Position numbers and translations under genes: made by a program
NCBI GenBank assembly: GCA_030824255.1
Contig: JAVBYB010000310.1
Location: forward strand, 1 to 5,220
From: a bacterium
Lineage (GTDB): Bacteria > Pseudomonadota > Alphaproteobacteria > Caulobacterales > Hyphomonadaceae
Direction: 5' to 3'
Length of the DNA: 5,220 bases
The notes under the pieces: generated by a model
Seen by the model: only the letters and a program-made list of their open reading frames with translations
Database searches by the model: none
Told to the model about the DNA's origin: nothing
Part shown: one piece after another, positions 1 to 5,220 of the stretch
Layout: the number at the start of each line of letters is the position of its first letter
How positions within the stretch are numbered: the first letter of the stretch is position 1

Positions 1-278
1 TGACGGCGGAAGAGATCGCGTGGGCGCCGGCGCAGACGCTGGCCGACGTTGCAGTAGACCCGCAGGTATTGGCGGCTGGCGGCATCGTGCAGACGCCGGG
101 CAAGGGCGGGCAGGGGTCGTTTGCATCGCCCGCGTCGCCTGCGCGGTTTCACGGCGTGGACGATGGACCGAAAGGTCCGGGGCCGGGACTGGGCGAGCAT
201 ACGCGCGACGTGCTCGTCTCCCTTGGCTACTCAGGCGCCGATATAGCTGCACTTTACGAAAGCAAATCGGTCGCCTGA
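1..278 (+). CDS. CaiB/BaiF-family CoA-transferase, C-terminal fragment
   Basis: Only the last 91 codons are present; the frame is open from base 3 and ends at TGA 276-278, and the gene starts before the window. The visible tail reads WAPAQTLADV, then DPQVLAAGGIV, then a glycine/proline-rich stretch, then GPGLGEHTRDVL and LGYSGADIAAL. This succession is the usual C-terminal signature of class III (CaiB/BaiF, formyl-CoA transferase-like) CoA-transferases, which move CoA between an acyl-CoA and a carboxylic acid in the cytoplasm. The catalytic Asp lies in the missing N-terminal part, so substrate cannot be judged; the family includes transferases for carnitine, formate/oxalate, 2-methylacyl-CoA and others. 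An ATG further right in another frame (base 20) is a shadow. Family call is confident; the specific enzyme is unknown. Confidence 0.85.
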   Translation, partial: TAEEIAWAPAQTLADVAVDPQVLAAGGIVQTPGKGGQGSFASPASPARFHGVDDGPKGPGPGLGEHTRDVLVSLGYSGADIAALYESKSVA

Positions 279-355
279 TCATCCGCCCTTCCGGCGCTAT
301 CAGGGTTCACCCCGAAGCTTTCGCGGCAAGCAGGGCCTGCGCTGGCATGAACGCA

Positions 356-385
356 GCGCGAGGACAATTTTCCTAGTCCTCGCGC
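356..385 (+). terminator. Perfect 10-bp inverted repeat, possible terminator or operator
   Basis: GCGCGAGGAC (356-365) and GTCCTCGCGC (376-385) are exact reverse complements separated by a 10-base A/T-rich loop. The element lies 77 bases after the CoA-transferase stop and 43 bases before the next start codon. A strong GC stem downstream of a stop fits a transcription terminator. However, the T-rich part (ATTTTA, about 389-394) is not directly attached to the stem, and the loop is long for a classic intrinsic terminator. A dyad operator for the downstream gene or an RNA leader hairpin is equally possible. Confidence 0.4.
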
Positions 386-428
386 GGGATTTTACGCTAC
401 GTTCACTGCTGGTTGGGAGCATCCGGCA

Positions 429-1559
429 ATGCGGCTCGTCGATCCAGCAACACTTTCGCAGGGTGAAACCCTCCGCCAGCTTGTAGTGGCCGTCGAGCGT
501 CTGGCTGGGTCACGCTCAATCGATGAAGTCGTGGCGACATTGCGGGCGACCGCGCGCAACATGGTTGGCGCGGACGGCATCTGCATCGTGCTGCGCGATC
601 GCGGCAAGTGCTATTATGTCGAGGAAGACGCCATCGCACCGCTGTGGAAGGGCGGCCGCTTTCCGATGGAAACATGCATCAGCGGCTGGGTGATGCTGAA
701 TGACCGGACGGCGATCATCCCGGACGTGTTCGCCGATGATCGCATTCCTCACGCCATATATCGAGACACCTTCGTGAAGGCGCTGGTGATGACGCCGATC
801 GGACAGGGCGAACCGCTGGCGGCAATTGGCGCTTACTGGGCGCGCAACATAACGCCTACACGCGAGATCGTGGATACGCTCGAAACACTGGCGCGCGCCG
901 CGGCGACAGCACTCGACAATGCTTATCTGTTCGAGGCTCTGTCCGCCTCGCTGAAGAAAACAGAAGTCGCGCGGGACGACCTGCGCATACGTCTCGGCAA
1001 TGCATTCGCGGCCATCGAGCATTTCGCCACGGCTACGCTCCAGCCGATCGATGCCCGCGAGCTGTCGCTGCGTCTGAAGGCGCTGGGGCGTGCGCATGCC
1101 CTGGCCAGCGACACGTACTCGCTCGATGGCACGGTGCAGCTTGGCGATCTGGTTGCTGCAGAGATCGAGCCCTATCGACCGCAATCTGCAGCCTGGATCG
1201 AATGCTCAGGTCCTGAAGTCCCTGTGTCTGGAGGACAGGGGATAGCAATCGCGCTCGTGCTGAATGATCTCGCGCTTCAGGCTTCGCGCGCAGGTTCCTT
1301 CAACTCATCTGACGCATCGCTCTCGATCCGCTGGTTCGAGGAGGGCACTCTCGTCCGGTTGGAATGGAAGCAGGTCTTTGCAAATGCGGCGGCCGCCAAT
1401 GGGGCCGGCAATCTGGGCTCCAGCGTCGTGCGCTCTCTCGTCAGCACGCAGCTGTCAGGGTTCATGCGGCGGGTGATCAACGGCTCAACGCTGAGCTTGA
1501 TGATCGAATTTCCGAGTACGCGCGACGCGGTGTTCCCGTCCAACGCCGTCGTCGCCTGA
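429..1559 (+). CDS. GAF-domain protein with degenerate HWE-type histidine kinase module (predicted pseudokinase)
   Basis: 376 residues, no signal peptide or membrane segment, so cytoplasmic. Residues about 15-165 form a GAF sensor domain, with the pattern RFPMETCISGWVML (78-90) and AAIGAYWARN (131-140) typical of GAF modules attached to HWE kinases. A helix (about 155-185) leads into a HisKA_2/HWE-like part. The family H-box ELxHRxKN aligns with DLRIRLGN (184-191), so the phospho-acceptor His is Ile187 and Lys is Gly190. The HELxTNAxKYGAL N-box aligns with NDLALQASRAGSF (279-291), where the key Asn is Gln284. The W-x-E motif is WKQ (313-315), and the G-box is NLGSSVV (328-334). The fold appears kept to the end (LSLMIEFP, 355-362) while catalysis is probably lost. 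By inference it may act as a ligand-sensing scaffold or regulator of a two-component or general-stress pathway. ATG 429 follows GGGAG (415-419) at 9 bases. It is convergent with the transglycosylase gene. Function is uncertain; domain architecture is fairly sure. Confidence 0.85.
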   Translation: MRLVDPATLSQGETLRQLVVAVERLAGSRSIDEVVATLRATARNMVGADGICIVLRDRGKCYYVEEDAIAPLWKGGRFPMETCISGWVMLNDRTAIIPDVFADDRIPHAIYRDTFVKALVMTPIGQGEPLAAIGAYWARNITPTREIVDTLETLARAAATALDNAYLFEALSASLKKTEVARDDLRIRLGNAFAAIEHFATATLQPIDARELSLRLKALGRAHALASDTYSLDGTVQLGDLVAAEIEPYRPQSAAWIECSGPEVPVSGGQGIAIALVLNDLALQASRAGSFNSSDASLSIRWFEEGTLVRLEWKQVFANAAAANGAGNLGSSVVRSLVSTQLSGFMRRVINGSTLSLMIEFPSTRDAVFPSNAVVA

Positions 1560-1562
1560 CGC

Positions 1563-2303
1563 TCAACCCGAGCGCTTGGTTTCCTGCAAACCGAACAGCG
1601 CATTCATCAGGCTGGACGTCATCGAGACAGCGCCAAGATGCGCCTGCAGGATCACTTCAGAGTGGCTGACAGGAGGCTGCGGAGAGTCTCCGAACTGGGC
1701 AGACGGCACTTTGCCGCTATCCGCATCGCCGACCGCTGCGCCCGTGAGTTTCACATAGAGCTGTGCGGATGTGAGGTTCGCGCCGTCCTTGTTGCGGAAG
1801 ACGTTCTCGTTTGCGCGCGCTGCACTGGGGAAGAGCTCGGCGGCGGAGCCCGCCCTGTTGGAGCGCGCAGCATCGACGAGACGCGCGGCGTCTGACGGAC
1901 CCATGAAGTGCGCGGCGTAGAGCTCAGCAGACGTGGCAGGGCGGCCGAGCTTCTTCTGCAGGATCTTCGCGTTCTCGCCTGCGAGCTCGCCAGCCATAGC
2001 GGAAGACAGTTTCGCGTCCTTGCGAAGCGCCAGCAGGTCTGCACGGTTCTGGCCATCTGTAGTAACGCCATGCTTCGCGCCATAGCGCTCCAGCATGTTC
2101 ATCCAGGTCGCGTCAGTGAACTGGAAGAGGCCGGTGGCGGAGGACGTTCCCGCCTTGGCGTTGGGGTTGAAGTTGCTTTCGCGCTGCGCCGTCTTCACCA
2201 GATAGTCGAAGTTCACGCCGGTCGAGGACGCGGCGGACCGCAGAGCGGACATGACTTCCGCACGCTGTGACGATTGTGATGATGCGCCGATGGCGTCGGT
2301 CAC
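1563..2303 (-). CDS. Lytic transglycosylase-like protein (SLT fold), no signal peptide
   Basis: 246 residues. The SLT/lysozyme-like core spans about residues 28-145. QRESNFNPNAKA (40-51) holds the catalytic-position Glu42, GLFQFTDATW (58-67) matches the GL(M/F)Q(I/F)xxxTW motif, and LYAAHFMGPSDAARLV (128-143) corresponds to the AYNxGP-type motif. Such enzymes cleave the MurNAc-GlcNAc bond of peptidoglycan with 1,6-anhydro product formation. In alphaproteobacteria related proteins open the wall for flagella, pili or secretion systems. Oddly, the N-terminus (MTDAIGASSQSSQR) is polar, with no Sec or lipoprotein signal, so export would need another route. The C-terminal 75 residues are low in recognisable motifs and end in an amphipathic-looking helix (about 215-240). 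Start chosen: GTG at 2303 with AGGA 8 bases upstream. ATG at codon 18 is a workable alternative that still keeps Glu42. The gene lies 80 bp after the 237-residue gene and may have its own promoter. PleA/SltF-like or phage-endolysin-like roles are possible but unproven. Confidence 0.83.
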   Translation of the reverse strand: MTDAIGASSQSSQRAEVMSALRSAASSTGVNFDYLVKTAQRESNFNPNAKAGTSSATGLFQFTDATWMNMLERYGAKHGVTTDGQNRADLLALRKDAKLSSAMAGELAGENAKILQKKLGRPATSAELYAAHFMGPSDAARLVDAARSNRAGSAAELFPSAARANENVFRNKDGANLTSAQLYVKLTGAAVGDADSGKVPSAQFGDSPQPPVSHSEVILQAHLGAVSMTSSLMNALFGLQETKRSG

Positions 2304-2311
2304 GGGGTGAG

Positions 2312-2315
2312 TCCT
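2312..2315 (-). promoter_or_regulatory. Shine-Dalgarno supporting GTG start of transglycosylase gene
   Basis: On the minus strand AGGA sits 8 bases before GTG (2303-2301). It supports the GTG start over the internal ATG at codon 18, whose own upstream GGAAG lies only 2 bases away. Confidence 0.5.
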
Positions 2316-2344
2316 GCAGCTTCGACCCCACCACGCCCATTTAT

Positions 2345-2366
2345 GGTTAGCGAGGGGTTAACGAGG
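2345..2366 (-). promoter_or_regulatory. Tandem 11-bp direct repeat, candidate CtrA-like box
   Basis: On the plus strand GGTTAGCGAGG (2345-2355) is followed immediately by GGTTAACGAGG (2356-2366), identical at 10 of 11 positions. Read on the minus strand it contains TTAA-N7-CTAA (2361-2347), one base from the TTAA-N7-TTAA consensus bound by the cell-cycle regulator CtrA in many alphaproteobacteria. The 11-bp period places both half sites on one face of the helix, as expected for a response-regulator dimer. It lies 42-63 bases upstream of the transglycosylase GTG, in the only sizeable gap of the minus-strand gene run. I could not place a convincing -10 box at the spacing usual for CtrA-activated promoters, so activation versus repression is open. 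Confidence 0.45.
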
Positions 2367-2383
2367 ACTTGGGGCGGCTCCGC

Positions 2384-3097
2384 TCAATCCCAATTCCAGG
2401 TGTGCACGGTCTGCGCCTTCACCCCGATCTTCTTGAGGATCGCGGCGAGGTAGAAATCCACATAGAGGTCGTTCATCACGCCATGGCCATTCCAGTTGGG
2501 TCCGCGCTCCACCAATTCCTCGCGCTTGCGCTCGGCCCACGCGCTTTTGGCCCGTAGCACGCGCTCGGTGAGGTCCGCCTTGCTGTCGCGCATCCCCAGC
2601 AGCTGCAGATAGGCGTCCAGAAGCCGCTCTGGCAGCTCGTCATTCCGCGCCGCATGGCTCTCCACCAGCTTCGCCATCCCCGCGCCTGGCTCCTTGTCGA
2701 ACAGCGCGTGCACGATGCGGCTTTCGTAGCAGGGCCAGCGCTGCGTTTCGTAGGAAACCTCGTTGAAGAAGACGAGCGGCGCCTTCGCTCCCATCAGGAA
2801 CATCGCCGCATAGACCGGCGACATATCGAAATCGCCCGCGGCCAGGCGATGCTTGCGCACGAGCCCGGTCAAATTGTCGTAGTGCATGATCGCGCCGCGG
2901 AAATCGTTGCGGGGATCGCCTCCGCCTCGCCAGTGCAGCAGGCCAAGATCGAAATATGCCTCAGCCGCGAGCCTGCAATTGTGCGCCGCCCATGCATAGT
3001 TGTCGTGTTGAAGGAGCTCGGTCACGACCTTCGGCGCGCGAGCGACCATGGCCTTCGCCGCCTCTTCGTTGCGGGTGTACTGGTCGGCTGCGCTCAC
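2384..3097 (-). CDS. Hypothetical protein, 237 residues, helical and Trp/Tyr-rich
   Basis: I do not recognise the family with confidence. The protein is soluble, has no signal peptide or membrane segment, and appears largely alpha-helical. Notable stretches are NYAWAAHNCRLAAEAYFDLGLLHWR (33-57), which resembles a TPR-like or immunity-protein helix pair, YESRIVHALFDKEPG (124-138), and a conserved-looking end DLYVDFYLAAILKKIG (210-225) followed by HTWNWD (232-237). The pattern of aromatic-rich helices ending in a DFxLAAIL motif loosely recalls Imm49-like or PoNi-like immunity proteins, but no toxin gene is next to it and I would not assign that function. GTG start at 3097 is supported by GGAG 6 bases upstream; the next Met is codon 17, with a poorer site. 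It follows rnd by 31 bp on the same strand, so co-transcription with rnd is likely. Confidence 0.75.
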   Translation of the reverse strand: MSAADQYTRNEEAAKAMVARAPKVVTELLQHDNYAWAAHNCRLAAEAYFDLGLLHWRGGGDPRNDFRGAIMHYDNLTGLVRKHRLAAGDFDMSPVYAAMFLMGAKAPLVFFNEVSYETQRWPCYESRIVHALFDKEPGAGMAKLVESHAARNDELPERLLDAYLQLLGMRDSKADLTERVLRAKSAWAERKREELVERGPNWNGHGVMNDLYVDFYLAAILKKIGVKAQTVHTWNWD

Positions 3098-3103
3098 CTT
3101 CCG

Positions 3104-3107
3104 CTCC
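3104..3107 (-). promoter_or_regulatory. Shine-Dalgarno supporting GTG start of 237-residue protein
   Basis: Minus-strand GGAG sits 6 bases before GTG (3097-3095), within the 31-bp gap after the rnd stop. It decides the start in favour of GTG over the ATG at codon 17. Confidence 0.55.
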
Positions 3108-3128
3108 GCGACTTCGTTTCCGCCAAGC

Positions 3129-4301
3129 TTACAGCTCGATGATCTTTACACCCTTTGGGCTGGCGGCGAGAGCCAGCTTGCCGGTCTTGAGTTTAAGGGC
3201 TTTCTCGCCGAACAGATCGCGCCGCCAGCCCTTGAGCGCAGAGATATCCGGCTCGATCTCGCGGGCCAGCTCCTCGATGTCTGCGGCATTGGCAATCAGG
3301 CGGGTGGCGATGCCGGCGTCGTCTGAAACCTGCTTCAGCAAGACCTTCAGCAGCTCTACCATCGCGCCGGGGGGCGGGCCCGAGCGCTCTGGCTCTTCCA
3401 GGACGGGGGCGTAGCGCGTGGGATCATCCAAGGCTTCGTTGATGGCTTGCAGCAATCCCTGACCGTACCGAGACTTGCCAAAGCCCTGTTGCACCGCGCG
3501 CATACGATCCAGCGCCTCGATGGTGCGCGGCTTCTGCTGGGCGATCTCCTGGATGGCGTCATCCTTCAGGATGCGCTGGCGGGGCTTGTCGCTCTCTTGT
3601 GAGACCCGCTCGCGCCAGGCGGAAACGTTGGCCAGCACGGCGAGATAATCGGCCTTGTACTTGCGGATCTTGTGGCGCTTCCACGCCGTCTCCGGGTTGA
3701 AGGCGTAGTTCTCCGGATCAAGCAGGGCGGCGTGCTCGTCCTCAATCCACTCCATGCGGCCCTGCTTCTCCAGCTTGCCGCGGAGGATCTTGTAGATCTC
3801 GCGCAGGTAGACGACGTCGCCGCGCGCATAGCGCAGCTGCTTCTCGGTCAGCGGCCGACGCGCCCAGTCCGTGAACTGGCTCGACTTGTCGACAGTCCCG
3901 CGCACCACGCGCGCCACCAGGTTTTCGTAGGAAACCGAATCCCCGAGGCCGCACGCCATCGCCGCGATCTGCGTGTCGAACACCGGGCCGGGCACATGCC
4001 CGATAAGCCGCGTGAAAATCTCGAGATCCTGCCGCGCCGCGTGGAACACCTTGGTCCGCGACGGGTCCGCCATCAGCTTGTTGAGCGAGGAAAGGTTGAT
4101 CCCCTTAGCCAGCGGGTCGATCAGGACGTCGTAGTCCGAGGACGCCACCTGGATCAGGCAGACCTGCGGCCAATAGGTCGATTCCCGGTGGAATTCGGTG
4201 TCCACGGCCAGGAAATCGTCCTGACCGAGGCGCTCACAGGCCGCTTCGAGCGCCGCCGTATCGGTGATCAGCCGGATTTCGCCCGTATCCGCGTCGGTCA
4301 A
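3129..4301 (-). CDS. rnd: Ribonuclease D
   Basis: 390 residues, close to the usual RNase D length (about 375-390). This is a cytoplasmic 3'-5' exoribonuclease of the DEDDy superfamily that trims tRNA precursors and other small structured RNAs. The exonuclease domain (about 10-175) carries all metal-binding motifs. Exo I is VDTEFHRESTYWP with Asp34 and Glu36, Exo II is FHAARQDLEIF with Asp92, and Exo III is YARGDVVYL with Tyr158 and Asp162. An HRDC domain follows (about 215-290, including ILKDDAIQEIA and RMRAVQQGFGKSRYG), and a C-terminal region typical of the family runs to residue 390. The start is TTG at 4301, preceded by GGGAG at 8 bases; the first internal Met (78) would delete Exo I, so an upstream start is required. 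It is divergent from aspS and first of a minus-strand run of three genes. Confidence 0.97.
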   Translation of the reverse strand: MTDADTGEIRLITDTAALEAACERLGQDDFLAVDTEFHRESTYWPQVCLIQVASSDYDVLIDPLAKGINLSSLNKLMADPSRTKVFHAARQDLEIFTRLIGHVPGPVFDTQIAAMACGLGDSVSYENLVARVVRGTVDKSSQFTDWARRPLTEKQLRYARGDVVYLREIYKILRGKLEKQGRMEWIEDEHAALLDPENYAFNPETAWKRHKIRKYKADYLAVLANVSAWRERVSQESDKPRQRILKDDAIQEIAQQKPRTIEALDRMRAVQQGFGKSRYGQGLLQAINEALDDPTRYAPVLEEPERSGPPPGAMVELLKVLLKQVSDDAGIATRLIANAADIEELAREIEPDISALKGWRRDLFGEKALKLKTGKLALAASPKGVKIIEL

Positions 4302-4309
4302 GTGGTCGT

Positions 4310-4314
4310 CTCCC
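4310..4314 (-). promoter_or_regulatory. Shine-Dalgarno supporting TTG start of rnd
   Basis: Minus-strand GGGAG lies 8 bases before TTG (4301-4299). No ATG or GTG between this site and the Exo I motif offers a better start, so this site fixes the rare TTG initiation. Confidence 0.65.
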
Positions 4315-4357
4315 GGATAGCCCCCAAGAACCGAACAGAATCAGAATATGGGCGATA

Positions 4358-4375
4358 TTGACAACGTTGACGGCG
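4358..4375 (+). promoter_or_regulatory. Candidate -35 region(s) in the rnd/aspS divergent gap
   Basis: The 147-bp gap between rnd and aspS must carry promoters for both genes. TTGACAACG (4358-4366) is followed directly by TTGACGGCG (4367-4375), a 9-bp tandem repeat matching at 7 of 9 bases. Each copy starts with TTGAC: the first is an exact TTGACA, and the second fits the TTGACG-type -35 of Caulobacter housekeeping promoters. No clear -10 lies at 16-18 bases (CGCTTG or GCCCGT at those places), so the assignment to aspS is tentative. The core CAACGTTG is also a palindrome. Confidence 0.3.
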
Positions 4376-4433
4376 ACATGCGCTTGTCCGCCCGTTCAAG
4401 CAACCCATTTCGCCCGGTTTTTGGCGGAAAAGC

Positions 4434-4438
4434 AGGAG
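4434..4438 (+). promoter_or_regulatory. Shine-Dalgarno of aspS
   Basis: AGGAG is located 10 bases before ATG 4449. It distinguishes this start from earlier out-of-frame ATGs at 4348 and 4358 in the same gap, which lack comparable sites and frames. Confidence 0.65.
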
Positions 4439-4448
4439 TTTTGCCCCG

Positions 4449-5220
4449 ATGCATGCCTACAGGACGCACACCTGCGGCCAGCTGCGCGCGGAGCATGTCG
4501 GGAATACCGTCAAGCTGTCCGGCTGGGTCCACCGCAAGCGGGATCTCGGCGGCCTCCTGTTCATCGACCTGCGCGACCATTACGGCATCACCCAGTGCGT
4601 GGTGACGCCGTCCAATCCCCATTTCGGGCGCCTTGAGCGTATCCGTGTCGAGTCGGTTATCTGCCTCACGGGCGAGGTCGTCGCGCGTGACGCCAACACG
4701 GTGAACGCCACGCTCGCCACCGGCCAGATCGACCTCAAGGTGCAGGACCTCACCGTCCTCTCCGAAGTCGCCGAGGAACTGCCGCTGCCCGTCTTCGCCG
4801 AGCCGGAATACCCCGAAGACGTGCGCCTGAAATACCGCTTCCTCGACCTGCGCCGCGAGACGCTGCACGCCAACATCGTGACGCGGACGAAAGTCATCGC
4901 GTCGATGCGCCAGCGCATGCACGATACGGGCTTCACCGAATACTCGACGCCGATCCTCACCGCGTCCTCGCCCGAGGGCGCGCGCGACTTCCTCGTCCCC
5001 AGCCGCATCCATCAGGGCAAGTTCTTCGCGCTGCCGCAGGCGCCGCAGCAGTACAAGCAGCTCCTGATGGTGGCGGGCTTCGACCGCTATTTCCAGATCG
5101 CGCCATGCTTCCGCGATGAAGACCCGCGCGCTGACCGTCTGCCGGGCGAATTCTACCAGCTCGATCTGGAGATGAGCTTCGTCACGCAGGAAGACGCGTG
5201 GGACACGATGGAGCCCGTGC
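4449..5220 (+). CDS. aspS: Aspartyl-tRNA synthetase, N-terminal 257 codons (cut by window end)
   Basis: The frame is open from ATG 4449 to the window edge; bacterial AspRS is usually about 590-600 residues, so less than half is seen. It charges tRNA-Asp with aspartate in the cytoplasm. Residues 1-105 are the OB-fold anticodon-binding domain ([13 protein letters not shown], then [13 protein letters not shown], then [12 protein letters not shown]). The class II catalytic domain begins near 120: [14 protein letters not shown] (127-140), motif 1 up to Pro168 ([16 protein letters not shown]), the [13 protein letters not shown] substrate segment (195-207), and motif 2 [10 protein letters not shown] (221-230) then [12 protein letters not shown] (233-244). 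GEFYQLD and [17 protein letters not shown] match alphaproteobacterial AspRS as I recall it. The anticodon-loop position that is His in nondiscriminating AspRS is Leu33 here. Divergent from rnd. Confidence 0.98.
   Translation, partial: MHAYRTHTCGQLRAEHVGNTVKLSGWVHRKRDLGGLLFIDLRDHYGITQCVVTPSNPHFGRLERIRVESVICLTGEVVARDANTVNATLATGQIDLKVQDLTVLSEVAEELPLPVFAEPEYPEDVRLKYRFLDLRRETLHANIVTRTKVIASMRQRMHDTGFTEYSTPILTASSPEGARDFLVPSRIHQGKFFALPQAPQQYKQLLMVAGFDRYFQIAPCFRDEDPRADRLPGEFYQLDLEMSFVTQEDAWDTMEPV

Noticed and set aside
20..376. 118-codon plus-strand open frame
   Set aside because: Overlaps the CoA-transferase tail in another frame, is extremely Arg-rich, and runs through the inverted repeat.
516..1184. 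222-codon open frame on the minus strand
   Set aside because: It is antisense to the GAF/HWE gene, is rich in Arg/Cys/His in the way high-GC shadow frames are, and has no recognisable domain.
1560..1574. Small hairpin CGCTC-N5-GAGCG between the convergent genes
   Set aside because: Only 5 bp of stem, followed by CTTGGTTT instead of a clean T-run, and mostly inside the transglycosylase coding end; too weak to call a terminator.
3672..4361. 229-codon plus-strand open frame
   Set aside because: Antisense to rnd, whose catalytic motifs are all intact; the translated product has shadow-like composition and no motifs.
4389..4448. Possible leader hairpins or T-box-like attenuation in front of aspS
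   Set aside because: Only 4-bp stems such as CGCC/GGCG (4411-4426), no T-box motif and no terminator run.
4341..5012. 223-codon minus-strand open frame
   Set aside because: Antisense to aspS, which is unmistakable on the plus strand.
1..5220. Mobile element, CRISPR array, tRNA or defence island
   Set aside because: No transposase or integrase, no regularly spaced repeats, no tRNA-like cloverleaf, and uniform base composition; genes are mostly housekeeping or regulatory.

Overview
The window looks like chromosomal DNA of an alphaproteobacterium. The AspRS sequence, an HWE-type histidine kinase relative, high GC content and a tandem TTAA-type repeat all fit, and Caulobacterales/Hyphomonadaceae or relatives are a reasonable guess. 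This rests on recalled family sequences, not on a search. I see no transposase, integrase, CRISPR array, tRNA or rRNA, and codon use looks even throughout.

Layout. (1) Bases 1-278, plus strand: the C-terminal end of a CaiB/BaiF-family CoA-transferase, followed by a perfect 10-bp inverted repeat in a 150-bp gap. (2) Bases 429-1559, plus strand: a GAF-domain protein whose C-terminal half is recognisably an HWE/HisKA_2 histidine kinase, but with the phospho-accepting His and several ATP-binding residues replaced. It is a predicted pseudokinase. (3) Bases 1563-4301, minus strand: three co-directional genes, transcribed in the order rnd (ribonuclease D), an unrecognised 237-residue protein, then a soluble lytic-transglycosylase-like protein. 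The last one converges tail to tail on the pseudokinase gene with 3 bp between stop codons. (4) Bases 4449-5220, plus strand: the first 257 codons of aspS (aspartyl-tRNA synthetase), divergent from rnd and cut by the window end.

How the genes relate. rnd and the 237-residue gene are 31 bp apart and probably share a transcript. The transglycosylase gene follows after 80 bp, and that gap holds a tandem 11-bp repeat resembling a CtrA-type TTAA-N7-TTAA box, so it may have its own cell-cycle-type promoter. All three minus-strand genes appear to start at non-ATG codons (TTG, GTG, GTG), each behind a plausible Shine-Dalgarno sequence. rnd and aspS share a 147-bp divergent promoter region. No single pathway links all the genes. 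The least ordinary items are the degenerate GAF-HWE protein, the repeat in front of the transglycosylase, and a His-to-Leu change at a tRNA-specificity position of AspRS.
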